In this document: one piece after another, positions 1-8,899 of the stretch
How the letters are laid out: each line of letters starts with the position of its first letter
Position numbering within the stretch: the stretch's first letter is position 1
Assembly (NCBI GenBank): GCA_030550225.1
Contig: JAUQPV010000040.1
Location: 1-13,730, forward strand
DNA from: Acidobacteriota bacterium
GTDB taxonomy: Bacteria > Acidobacteriota > HRBIN11
DNA: 13,730 nucleotides
Reading direction: 5' to 3'
Notes under the pieces: model-generated
What the model was told of the DNA's origin: nothing
The model's database searches: none
What the model saw: only the letters and a program-made list of their open reading frames with translations
Program-made: the position numbers and the translations under genes

Positions 1-1787
1 ACGCCCAGGATGACCTCGACGCCTCGGGCCATCGCCTGGACGTAAACGCCCTCCAGGATGAGGCCCGCCCGCTCGGCCCGCCGGACGAGCTCCATGTAAG
101 CGTCCACGGCCTCTCCGTCGTTCCGGACGTCGACGATCACACCGCCCACGTCGCTTTTGTGGATCAACCCCGGGGCGACCATCTTCAGGACGACGGGGTA
201 GCCGACCTCCCGACATGCCAGGACAGTCGCCTCGAGGCCCTGGGCCATCCGACCCGGCGGGAAGGCGATCCCGTAACACGACAGCACGGCCTGGGCCTCG
301 GCCGGCGTCAGGACCGTCCGCCCCGCCTGCCAAGCGGCCTCCAGAATGGCCTCCGCCCGGGCGACGTCGGCCCGAACCGCCGGCAGGGGCGCCCGCTCGG
401 GCCGACCCCGAAGCTCGGCGTACCGCGTTAGGCCCCACAGCGCCCGGGCCGCCGACTCGGGGAAGGGATACAAGGGAATCAGTTCGACCTCCCGCCGTTG
501 GAGTTCCCGGAAGATGGCCTCGACGCCCATGAAACAGCCGACGACCGGTTTGTCATACGCCCGGGCGATCTGGGAGATCTCGACGGCCACCTGGAAGGGG
601 TCCTGCATGATGGGCGGGACGTTGACGACCATCAGGCTGTCGACTGCCTCGGCCTCCAAGAGGACCCGCATCGCCCGCCCGTACATCTCCGTCGTGGCGC
701 TGGCGATCATGTCAACGGGATTTTCGACGCTGGCCTCCCGCGGCAGGAACGACCGCAGGGCCGCTTTCGTCGAGGCCGACAGCTCGGCCATCGTCAGGCC
801 CAGACTCACGCAGGCGTCCGCCGCCAGAATGCCGGGACCGCCGGCATTCGTCAGGATGGCGACCCGAGGCCCCCGGGGCAGAGGCTGGCTGACGAAGGCC
901 ATCGCCATGTCAAACATGTCCCCGATGGACAAGGCCCGGATGACGCCGCACTGCTCGAGCAGGGCGTCGACCGCCACGTCCGTCCCGGCGACTGAACCCG
1001 TATGGGACAAGGCCGCCCGAGAACCCGCCAGGGTCCGGCCCGATTTCACGGCGATGACCGGCTTACGCCGCATGACCCGGCGGGCGATCTCGGTAAACCG
1101 CCGAGGATTCCCAAAGTCCTCCAAGTACAGCAAGATGACCTTCGTCCGCTCGTCCTGGTCCCAGTATTCGAGTAGGTCGTTGCTCGAGACGTTCGCCTTG
1201 TTGCCGATGGAGGCAAACATCGAGAACCCCAGGTTCAGATGGCGGCTCAGCGAAAGGATGGCCGCCCCGAGGGCTCCGCTCTGGGAGATGAAGCCGATCG
1301 AACCCGGCAGGGGCCGTTCATAGGCAAACGTCACATTCATCGAGACGCTGGGGTCCGTATTGATGACGCCCATACAATTGGGCCCGATCATGCGCATGCC
1401 GTACTGACGGACCCGCTGGACGAGCTGGCGCTCCCGCTCCGCCCCTTCGGGTCCCGTCTCCCGAAAGCCGGCCGTGATGACGACCAGGCCCCGGACACCC
1501 TTCCGGCCACACTGGTCGACGACGTCCAGGACTTGCTCCTTCGGGACGACGATGACGGCCAGGTCTACGGGGTCTGGGACGTCTAAGACCGTCGGATACG
1601 CTTTAATGCTGTGGACGACGTCGGCCGTCGGGTTGACAGGGAAGACCTTCCCCTGGAAGCCGAAGTCCAGGAGGTTCCGGACGATCTCGTAGCCGATCTT
1701 CCCCCGGTGCCGGGACGCCCCGATGACGGCGATGCTCCGGGGATAAAACAACGGTGTCAACTCATGGTCCTGCATATCAAGACCCAT
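1..1787 (-). CDS. Acyl-CoA synthetase, NDP(ADP)-forming, COG1042 type; C-terminus beyond the left edge
   Basis: Family role: reversible conversion of acyl-CoA + ADP + Pi to acid + CoA + ATP in the cytoplasm, via a phosphohistidine. 595 residues are visible. Residues 13-110 form a CoA-binding Rossmann domain (PRSIAVIGAS at 16-25). Residues 160-300 are the succinyl-CoA-synthetase-like flavodoxin part with FISQSGALG at 166-174. The SHTGS motif at 261-265 carries the expected catalytic His262. From about 480 an ATP-grasp domain begins (KMVAPGLIHKSDVGGV at 535-550) and is cut by the window edge, so this is the fused alpha-beta arrangement; whether a GNAT domain follows is not visible. The start ATG at 1787 shares its A with the murA stop codon (TAATG), suggesting coupled translation; Met5 at 1775 is an alternative start. 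No strong Shine-Dalgarno was seen before either. Family assignment is firm; the acyl substrate is unknown. Confidence 0.93.
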   Translation of the reverse strand, partial: MGLDMQDHELTPLFYPRSIAVIGASRHRGKIGYEIVRNLLDFGFQGKVFPVNPTADVVHSIKAYPTVLDVPDPVDLAVIVVPKEQVLDVVDQCGRKGVRGLVVITAGFRETGPEGAERERQLVQRVRQYGMRMIGPNCMGVINTDPSVSMNVTFAYERPLPGSIGFISQSGALGAAILSLSRHLNLGFSMFASIGNKANVSSNDLLEYWDQDERTKVILLYLEDFGNPRRFTEIARRVMRRKPVIAVKSGRTLAGSRAALSHTGSVAGTDVAVDALLEQCGVIRALSIGDMFDMAMAFVSQPLPRGPRVAILTNAGGPGILAADACVSLGLTMAELSASTKAALRSFLPREASVENPVDMIASATTEMYGRAMRVLLEAEAVDSLMVVNVPPIMQDPFQVAVEISQIARAYDKPVVGCFMGVEAIFRELQRREVELIPLYPFPESAARALWGLTRYAELRGRPERAPLPAVRADVARAEAILEAAWQAGRTVLTPAEAQAVLSCYGIAFPPGRMAQGLEATVLACREVGYPVVLKMVAPGLIHKSDVGGVIVDVRNDGEAVDAYMELVRRAERAGLILEGVYVQAMARGVEVILG

Positions 1788-3082
1788 TACCCGTGAAGGT
1801 CCATGGTCGATGGTCTGGGGTCCGGATTCACCCGCCGGATGGACACCCCCGCCTGCCGGAGCTTCTCTTCCATCCGGACGTAGCCCCGGTCCAAATGATA
1901 GACGTTCGTGACGACGGTCGTCCCCCGGGCGATGAGGCCGGCCAGGACGAGACACGCCGAGGCCCGCAAGTCGGACGCCGCCACGACCGTCCCCCGAAGG
2001 GGCGTCGGGCCGTACACCCGGGCCGCCGGCTTGGCCAGCTCGATACGAGCGCCCATTCGCTGAAGCTCGGCGACGTGGTTGAATCGGTCCGGAAAGATCG
2101 TCTCGACGACCTCGCTGACGCCGAGTGCCTGCGTCATCAGGACCATCATCTGGGCCTGCAGGTCCGTCGGAAAACCCGGGTATGGCTCCGTCACGACCCG
2201 CAGAGGCCGAAAGTCGGCGACCGCCCGAGCATCGACGACGACCCCCTCGGCCGTCACCTCGATGAAAGCGCCCTGCCCTTTCAGATGCTCCATCAGGGCC
2301 GTCAGATGCTCGGCCCGAGCGCCCCGGAGGACGACCCGGCCTCGCGTCAGGACGGCCGCGACCGCATAGGTCCCCGCCTCGATCCGGTCCGGAATGACCC
2401 GAACGGCCGTCCCCCGAAGCGACGAAGTCCCTCGTATAATGATCTGCGCCGTGCCAGCCCCCTCGACGTCGGCGCCCATCTGACGGAGGAGCTCGGCCAG
2501 CTGGACGACTTCCGGCTCTCGGGCGCAGTTCCGCAGGACTGTCGTCCCCGGAATGGCCGCCGCCGTCATCATCAGGTGCTCCGTCCCCGTGACCGTCACC
2601 TTGGCGAACTCGAAGACAGCCCCCCGGAGCCGACGGGCCCGGATGCGAACCCGGGCCGCCGCCTGGTCGACTGCAAAGCCCAGGGCCTCGAGACCTGCCA
2701 GATGCAGGTCCACCGGCCGCTCCCCGATGGCGCACCCGCCGGGATAGACGACCTCGGCCGACCCGAACCGAACGCCCAGGGGGCCCAGCGTCAGGAAAGA
2801 CGCTCGCATCCGCCGAGTCAGCTCCGGCGGCACGGTCGTCGAGGTCACCTGCTCCGCTTGAAGCGTCCACCGGTCTCCGGCGACCTGAACATCGACGCCC
2901 AGGTCCATCAAGAGCTCCCGCAAGGTGAAGACGTCTTGAACGGGCGGGACGTTTTCCAGTTCGACGGGGTCCGGCGTGAGGAGGGCGGCCGCCATGCAGG
3001 GTAGGGCCGCATTCTTGGCGCCGGCGATGGGGATCTCACCGTCCAGGGTCGAAGGCCCCTCCAAGACCAGGACGTCGGACAT
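1787..3082 (-). CDS. murA: UDP-N-acetylglucosamine 1-carboxyvinyltransferase (MurA)
   Basis: First committed step of peptidoglycan synthesis in the cytoplasm: transfer of enolpyruvate from PEP to UDP-GlcNAc. The product is 431 aa, the normal length. Seen: GAKNAAL with Lys23/Asn24 near the N-terminus, RMRAS at 91-95, the mobile-loop PGGCAIG with active-site Cys117 (counterpart of E. coli Cys115, the fosfomycin target), PDRIEAGTY at 231-239, FPTDLQAQ with Asp307 (counterpart of the general base Asp305), and DLRAS and DRGY near the C-terminus. I chose ATG 3082 because a GGAG lies about 9 bases upstream and the protein then begins like other MurAs. The frame is open further up to 3430, but that part translates repeats and has no MurA similarity. 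A TATAAT box lies about 40 bases upstream of the start. The stop codon overlaps the next gene by one base. The Cys keeps it in the fosfomycin-sensitive class by motif. Confidence 0.97.
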   Translation of the reverse strand: MSDVLVLEGPSTLDGEIPIAGAKNAALPCMAAALLTPDPVELENVPPVQDVFTLRELLMDLGVDVQVAGDRWTLQAEQVTSTTVPPELTRRMRASFLTLGPLGVRFGSAEVVYPGGCAIGERPVDLHLAGLEALGFAVDQAAARVRIRARRLRGAVFEFAKVTVTGTEHLMMTAAAIPGTTVLRNCAREPEVVQLAELLRQMGADVEGAGTAQIIIRGTSSLRGTAVRVIPDRIEAGTYAVAAVLTRGRVVLRGARAEHLTALMEHLKGQGAFIEVTAEGVVVDARAVADFRPLRVVTEPYPGFPTDLQAQMMVLMTQALGVSEVVETIFPDRFNHVAELQRMGARIELAKPAARVYGPTPLRGTVVAASDLRASACLVLAGLIARGTTVVTNVYHLDRGYVRMEEKLRQAGVSIRRVNPDPRPSTMDLHG

Positions 3083-3121
3083 CTCGGGACTCCGCGAGAG
3101 GGATCCGAGGGCATGCGCTTC

Positions 3122-3127
3122 ATTATA
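3122..3127 (-). promoter_or_regulatory. Probable -10 box of the murA promoter
   Basis: On the minus strand this is a perfect TATAAT, about 40 bases before the murA ATG at 3082. With a 17-base spacer the -35 position reads TAGCCC, a poor match to TTGACA, so the promoter rests mainly on the -10 box. Transcription would start near 3115. Confidence 0.5.
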
Positions 3128-3156
3128 GGCATCCCGACGCCAGCGGGCTATAGAGA

Positions 3157-3247
3157 AAATTGCGGATTGCGGATTGCGAATTGCGGATTGGGAATTGTAA
3201 ATTACGAAGGGCGGGTTGCGGAAGGCAGAATGTGGAGCGCCGGGTGC
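3157..3247 (+). repeat. Heptanucleotide (7-bp period) degenerate repeat array
   Basis: Read in steps of seven from 3157: AAATTGC, GGATTGC, GGATTGC, GAATTGC, GGATTGG, GAATTGT, AAATTAC, then GAAGGGC, GGGTTGC, GGAAGGC and further drifting units to about 3247. The first seven units keep the pattern RRATTGC; later ones keep the phase but become GC-rich. The array lies between divergently oriented murA and the glycosyltransferase gene. Two further arrays of the same period occur at 4794-4828 and 5253-5290. The function is unknown; similar ATT-containing heptads are a recognisable type of intergenic filler in several bacterial phyla. Confidence 0.8.
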
Positions 3248-3302
3248 CGGGCGTCCGGTTCGGGGATGTAGACGACCGGGTAGTGTTCCCAATGGGAGCG
3301 AC

Positions 3303-3478
3303 GCCGGCAGGACGGCCGGCTCTCTAAGGTTGACACCGCCATCACGGACGGTGTCCCGATGAGATGGACGCCACCGGCGGCGTCCGGACAAGGGGACGCC
3401 GGGATGGCGCCCGGCGTCCCGAAGGATCACGTACAGATTACCGTATCCCGTAGGGGCCGATCACGACCCCACCCCTAC
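3303..3478 (+). repeat. Cluster of five successive inverted repeats before the GT39 gene
   Basis: Perfect stems in order: GCCGGC 3303-3308 with 3315-3320; GACACCG 3332-3338 with 3349-3355; GGACGCC 3366-3372 with 3379-3385; an 11-bp stem 3393-3403 with 3410-3420 around a 6-base loop; and GTAGGGG 3450-3456 with CCCCTAC 3472-3478. Together with the -10 box and heptad array this describes the 3083-3484 gap; I see no gene in it. The palindromes could be REP-like elements or a structured 5' leader of the following gene. The last stem sequesters the only purine-rich AGGGG stretch upstream of ATG 3485. Confidence 0.65.
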
Positions 3479-3484
3479 CCAGCC

Positions 3485-4756
3485 ATGCAGGGCGAACGTC
3501 GGGACGTCTTGATCATCTTCGTATTCGGCCTCGCCTTTTTCGTCCTGGGGAATTGGGTCCTCTCCGTCACGTCACTGGACGAGGGCCGCAACTTGGACGC
3601 CACGCGCCGGATGCTCGAGACGGGCGACTTCCTGGTTCCCTACTACAACTGCCGTCTGCGGTTTGAGAAGCCGCCCCTCCTGTACTGGACGACGGCGGTG
3701 TGGTTTTTCCTCCTCGGGCCAGGGACCTTCAGCGGTCGGCTCGTGTCGGGCCTTTCGGCCATCGCCCTGAGTTGGGCGACATACCGTATCGCCCGGGATT
3801 TCTTTGCACCCGACCGGGCCCTGGCGAGCGCCCTCGTCTTGATGACTTTCCCCCACCTATGGGTCGAGGCCCGGGCGGCCGTCCCGGAGCTCTTGATGAC
3901 GGCCTGCATGGCATGGGGTCTGTATGCCTTCCTACGGGATCGATGGGTCCTGGGTTGGCTGGCCCTGGGTCTGGCCTTTTTGGCGAAGGGGCCTGTCGGG
4001 GTCGTTTTGCCCCTGGGCGTATACTCCTTGTGGCGGCGGGACCTGCGGTGGTTCAACTTGCGGGGCCTGGCGGTCTTTGGGGTCGTGAGTCTCCCATGGT
4101 ACGGCCGGATGGTCCTCCGCTTTGGATATTACTACTTTTACAAATTTTTTATATATGAAAACGTCTTTCGCTACACGGGAGCCTACCGCATTCACATCTA
4201 CCCGTTCTACTACTACGTCCCCATCGTCCTCGTCAGCTCCCTCTTCTACCTGCCCGCCCTGCCCCGCCTCGTCCAGACCTGGCGCCGCCCCCTGACGCCT
4301 CTCCTCGGATGGTTCCTCTTCGTCCTGGTCTTCTTCAGCCTGGGCCGAAGCAAGCTCCATCACTACATCCTGTTCGCCTACCCGCCCCTGGCCATCCTGT
4401 GGGCCCACGCCACGTCCGACCGGTATCGGCAGGTAGCGATGGCCGTCGCCGCCCTCCTCCTGGCGGCCCTCCTGGTCGGTGCCGACCGTTACGAACAGCG
4501 CCGCTTTGTCCCCGTCGCCGCCGCCCTCCTCCGGTCGGCCCATCCCCCTAACGTCTACTTCTACAAGACGGAAGAATCGGCCGTCGTCTACTATAGCCGG
4601 CGGTGCATTCCCGACCTGCCGACGCCCGAGCAGGCCCGGCCCGGCGATTGGGTCATCTTGGAGCGGCCGCAGGTAAAGGACTTCCCCCGTCACCGGCGTC
4701 TGGCCGAGGGCCGGGAATTCGAGGGCGACTATCTCCTCATCGCCGTGACGCCTTAA
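3485..4756 (+). CDS. GT39/ArnT-like membrane glycosyltransferase (PMT_2 family)
   Basis: GT39-type enzymes move a sugar from a polyprenyl-phosphate carrier to lipid A or protein on the outer face of the inner membrane. The 423-aa product shows the family signature: SLDEGRNLDATRRM with catalytic-type Asp32-Glu33 just after TM1, GDFLVPYYN, RFEKPPLLYW at 59-68 (Lys62), FLAKGPVG at 165-172, ENVFRYTG at 225-232 and SLGRSKLHHYILFAYPPLA at 285-303. Many hydrophobic segments fill residues 8-330, followed by a short soluble tail of about 90 residues. This is shorter than ArnT (about 550 aa), mainly at the C-terminus. ATG 3485 is chosen because the next in-frame ATGs upstream (3404, 3359) lie in the palindrome cluster and encode unlikely sequence. 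No Shine-Dalgarno precedes it, so the start is uncertain. It is convergent with the LAB_N gene; acceptor and donor sugar cannot be told. Confidence 0.88.
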   Translation: MQGERRDVLIIFVFGLAFFVLGNWVLSVTSLDEGRNLDATRRMLETGDFLVPYYNCRLRFEKPPLLYWTTAVWFFLLGPGTFSGRLVSGLSAIALSWATYRIARDFFAPDRALASALVLMTFPHLWVEARAAVPELLMTACMAWGLYAFLRDRWVLGWLALGLAFLAKGPVGVVLPLGVYSLWRRDLRWFNLRGLAVFGVVSLPWYGRMVLRFGYYYFYKFFIYENVFRYTGAYRIHIYPFYYYVPIVLVSSLFYLPALPRLVQTWRRPLTPLLGWFLFVLVFFSLGRSKLHHYILFAYPPLAILWAHATSDRYRQVAMAVAALLLAALLVGADRYEQRRFVPVAAALLRSAHPPNVYFYKTEESAVVYYSRRCIPDLPTPEQARPGDWVILERPQVKDFPRHRRLAEGREFEGDYLLIAVTP

Positions 4757-4793
4757 AAGGTGGGGTGGGGCATTCCCGGTTCATAGAGCCCGT

Positions 4794-4828
4794 ATCAGCT
4801 CATGGCTGATGGCTCATAGCTCCTGGAG
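4794..4828 (+). repeat. Short heptanucleotide repeat between convergent genes
   Basis: Units of seven: ATCAGCT, CATGGCT, GATGGCT, CATAGCT, CCTGGAG. The unit differs from the RRATTGC type at 3157 but has the same period. It lies in the 107-bp gap between the ends of the GT39 and LAB_N genes. That gap also holds an inverted repeat, AAAAGGT 4755-4761 with ACCTTTT 4858-4864, which touches both stop-codon regions. No typical hairpin-plus-T terminator was seen there. Confidence 0.6.
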
Positions 4829-4863
4829 ACGTAAACCAAGGTAGGCCATGAGCCACGACCTTT

Positions 4864-5142
4864 TCATCCCAGGCCCAGCGGGAGGGCCCCCTTTTCCCGC
4901 CAGATGAGGTAGAGGTTCCGGCTGTAGATGAAGAGACCCAGGGACTGGCCCAGGATGAAGACGGGGTCTCGGCGATGGACGGCGTATATCAGCAAGATGG
5001 TCGACCCTAGGATACTGAAGACCCAGAACAGCGTCGGTACGACGCTACGGTGCGCCCGCTCGCTGGCCAGCCATTGGATCACGAATCGAGCCGAAAACAT
5101 GCCCTGTCCGACCAAACCCAGGATCAGCCAGAAATCGGACAT
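4864..5142 (-). CDS. LAB_N domain membrane protein (lipid-A-disaccharide synthase N-terminal-like)
   Basis: A 92-aa protein that is almost entirely one LAB_N domain. Conserved features seen: GLVGQGMFSARFVIQWLASE at 9-28, SVVPTLFWVFSILGS at 33-47, the YAVHRRDPVFILGQ segment at 53-66 and IYSRNLYLIW at 72-81. Three hydrophobic helices are likely (about 4-22, 37-55, 59-80). The domain occurs fused to LpxB in some bacteria and as a stand-alone protein beside polyprenyl-phosphate sugar synthases and GT39 enzymes; its biochemical role is not established. The start is well supported by GGGAGG seven bases before ATG 5142. It lies 148 bp downstream of pnp on the same strand and ends facing the GT39 gene, a plausible functional partner (inference). 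Confidence 0.9.
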   Translation of the reverse strand: MSDFWLILGLVGQGMFSARFVIQWLASERAHRSVVPTLFWVFSILGSTILLIYAVHRRDPVFILGQSLGLFIYSRNLYLIWREKGALPLGLG

Positions 5143-5252
5143 CGAGGCCCTCCCAGGTCACGGATTGGGGGTGCATCCAAGACATCGGGATGGAGTCGAG
5201 TCAAGAGGGGGTCGCCGAGGAACGAACGGCGCTGTCACAGTTTCGGGTACCT

Positions 5253-5290
5253 GAAAATTCGCATTCTGCAATTCGAAATGCGCATTCCGC
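5253..5290 (-). repeat. Heptanucleotide repeat abutting the pnp stop codon
   Basis: Read on the plus strand in sevens: GAAAATT, CGCATTC, TGCAATT, CGAAATG, CGCATTC. On the minus strand these become GCGNATT/GAATTGC-like units, the same family as the array at 3157-3247 but in the opposite orientation. The array begins immediately after the pnp TGA (5291-5293). It would lie in the 3' untranslated part of the pnp message. The rest of the 5143-5290 gap shows no gene and no clear terminator. Confidence 0.65.
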
Positions 5291-7495
<2,205 letters not shown>

Positions 7496-7568
7496 GACAC
7501 GCTTCTCTTTGGAAATTCGGCAGTTGGACCCCTCTATCCCGGTCCCCGAGGTTCAGGGTCTGGGTGCA

Positions 7569-7596
7569 AAGGGACATTACGTATCACCGGTCCCTT
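7569..7596 (-). other. Hairpin in the rpsO-pnp spacer
   Basis: Perfect 7-bp inverted repeat, AAGGGAC 7569-7575 with GTCCCTT 7590-7596 and a 14-base loop, in the 126-bp gap between rpsO and pnp. In several bacteria this spacer carries stem-loops that act as an RNase III processing site or attenuator and allow PNPase autocontrol. No long T tract follows on the minus strand, so a full terminator is unlikely. The function is inference from position. Confidence 0.45.
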
Positions 7597-7621
7597 GAAC
7601 ACCTAACGCCCAAGACCCAGC

Positions 7622-7891
7622 TTACTTCCGCAAGCCTAAAGCCTGGATGACCTGCTGATACCGGTCGAAGTCCTTCCTTCGCAGGTACGCCAGGAGACGC
7701 CGACGGCGGCCGACCAACCGGAGCAGACCTCGCTTGGAAGAAAAGTCTTTCGGATGCCGCCGCAAGTGTTCCGACAAGTGCTGAATCCGTTGGGTCAGCA
7801 GGGCAATGACGATTTCCGTCGAGCCCGTATCGTTCTCATGGCGCCGAAACTGTTCGACGACAGGGGCCTTGTCTTGACGGGTGATCGGCAC
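7622..7891 (-). CDS. rpsO: Small ribosomal subunit protein S15
   Basis: S15 is a primary binder of the central domain of 16S rRNA. At 89 aa it has the standard length. It shows the family pattern DTGSTEIVIALLTQRI at 21-36, HLRRHPKDFSSKRGLL at 42-57 containing the rRNA-contacting His42, His46, Asp49 and Ser52, and RRLLAYLRRKDFDRYQQVIQALGLR at the C-terminus. The start is GTG at 7891, placed by an excellent GGAGGT six bases upstream and by the conserved MPIT-like N-terminus. The gene leads the rpsO-pnp pair, with a promoter about 170 bp upstream and a leader containing three hairpins. Confidence 0.98.
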   Translation of the reverse strand: MPITRQDKAPVVEQFRRHENDTGSTEIVIALLTQRIQHLSEHLRRHPKDFSSKRGLLRLVGRRRRLLAYLRRKDFDRYQQVIQALGLRK

Positions 7892-7928
7892 GGTCCGACC
7901 TCCAAAGGGACTGGAAAGGGGAGCCGCT

Positions 7929-7999
7929 CGGGGTCACGCCCCGTCGAGCCGAAGCCGCTTCGGGGAATGCCCCATCTCATCTCGGTTCCGTCGGGAACC
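7929..7999 (-). promoter_or_regulatory. Hairpin-rich rpsO leader, candidate S15 autoregulatory site
   Basis: Three perfect stem-loops sit between the promoter and the ribosome-binding site: GGTTCC 7984-7989 with GGAACC 7994-7999 (4-base loop), CCGAAG 7949-7954 with CTTCGG 7958-7963 (3-base loop), and CGGGG 7929-7933 with CCCCG 7939-7943 (5-base loop). The leader would be about 160 nt. S15 is known to repress its own translation through structurally diverse leaders in different bacteria. This example is inferred from position and structure only. Confidence 0.45.
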
Positions 8000-8060
8000 C
8001 CTCGGGGAGGACAGGGGAAGAGGACCAACAGGATGCCCTTCCCGACTCTTTCGCCCATAC

Positions 8061-8089
8061 AATTTACGCCGTTCCCCCGAAAAACGCAA
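8061..8089 (-). promoter_or_regulatory. Sigma70-type promoter for rpsO-pnp
   Basis: On the minus strand: -35 TTGCGT at 8084-8089, a 17-base spacer, -10 TAAATT at 8061-8066. Spacing is ideal and each box matches the consensus at four of six positions. Transcription would start near 8054, about 160 nt before the rpsO GTG. It lies just after the end of the ABC operon, so rpsO-pnp probably has an independent start. Confidence 0.6.
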
Positions 8090-8139
8090 ATGCCCCGGTC
8101 CAGGTCGGCGGGTCGGCAGATGGGCAGATAGGGGCCCAT

Positions 8140-8886
8140 TCACCGTTCGCCACTACCGTCCGGCCCCGAAACCGCCGCTTCAAGGGCCATATACTTCAAG
8201 TAGAGTCCTTCCAGGTCCTCGTGGACGAATTCCGAACGGGTATACTCGGCGACGAGCCGTCCGGCCTTCAGGATGCCGACCCGGTCGGCGATGGCCTTGA
8301 CGCGAAAGACGTCATGGGTCGCCATCAAGATGGCCCGGCCCTCGTCCCGGAACCGCCGGAGAAGGTCCATGAGCTCCGCCGTCGCTTGAGGGTCCAGGCC
8401 TGCCGTCGGCTCGTCCAGGAGCATGTTGTTGGCCTGGCGGGCAAGGGCGATCGCCAGTGCCAGCTTCTGGCGCATCCCCTTCGAGAAATGGCGGACCCGC
8501 CGGTGCCCGTCCCGTTCGTCCAGACCGACCCGCCGAAGGGCATCGGCGTACTCGGCCGGGTCCGGGGGCTTCGTCCGGCCCAGGCGGGCGAAAAAGTCCA
8601 GGTTCTGGAGGCCGGTCAGACTCTCATAGAGCCGCACGTTTTCGGGGATATAGGCCACGAACTTTTTCGCCTCCAGGGGGGCGGCCGTCACGTCCACGCC
8701 GTTGACGTAAACCCGTCCCGACGTCGGCGGCAGAAAACCCAAGAAGAGATGGAGGGCCGTCGTCTTGCCGGCCCCGTTGGCCCCCAGGAGGGCGTAGACC
8801 TCCCCGTCCCGGACCTCGACGTGAAAGTCCAGTAGGGCCTGCGTCCCGTCCTCGTAAATTTTGGTCAGACCTTCAGCCTTCAGCAT
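8140..8886 (-). CDS. ABC-2 type transporter, ATP-binding subunit
   Basis: Cytoplasmic ATPase that powers the membrane partner encoded two genes upstream. The 248-aa product carries Walker A GANGAGKT at 35-42, signature FSKGMRQ at 134-140, Walker B MLLDEP at 155-160 followed by TAGLD, and the switch His191 (ATHD). The Q-loop position reads YIPEN (79-83), with Glu in place of Gln, as is usual in many ABC-2 exporter ATPases. The start ATG 8886 has GGGAGG about six bases upstream. It begins 13 bp after the NEW3-protein stop and is the last gene of the operon. The substrate is not deducible from the ATPase. Confidence 0.95.
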   Translation of the reverse strand: MLKAEGLTKIYEDGTQALLDFHVEVRDGEVYALLGANGAGKTTALHLFLGFLPPTSGRVYVNGVDVTAAPLEAKKFVAYIPENVRLYESLTGLQNLDFFARLGRTKPPDPAEYADALRRVGLDERDGHRRVRHFSKGMRQKLALAIALARQANNMLLDEPTAGLDPQATAELMDLLRRFRDEGRAILMATHDVFRVKAIADRVGILKAGRLVAEYTRSEFVHEDLEGLYLKYMALEAAVSGPDGSGER

Positions 8887-8899
8887 CGGCAGACCTCCC

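Noticed and set aside
1754..3004. A 416-aa open frame on the plus strand across murA.
   Set aside because: It lies antisense to a clear MurA gene, has repetitive Arg/Pro/Gly-rich composition and no domain; it is a by-product of GC-rich third positions.
3330..3358. TTGACA at 3330 as a -35 box for the GT39 gene.
   Set aside because: No -10-like hexamer occurs at 15-19 bases downstream, and the TTGACA is part of a hairpin stem.
3083..3430. An N-terminal extension of about 115 residues to MurA.
   Set aside because: The extension translates the heptad repeats and palindromes; MurA similarity and a ribosome-binding site begin at 3082.
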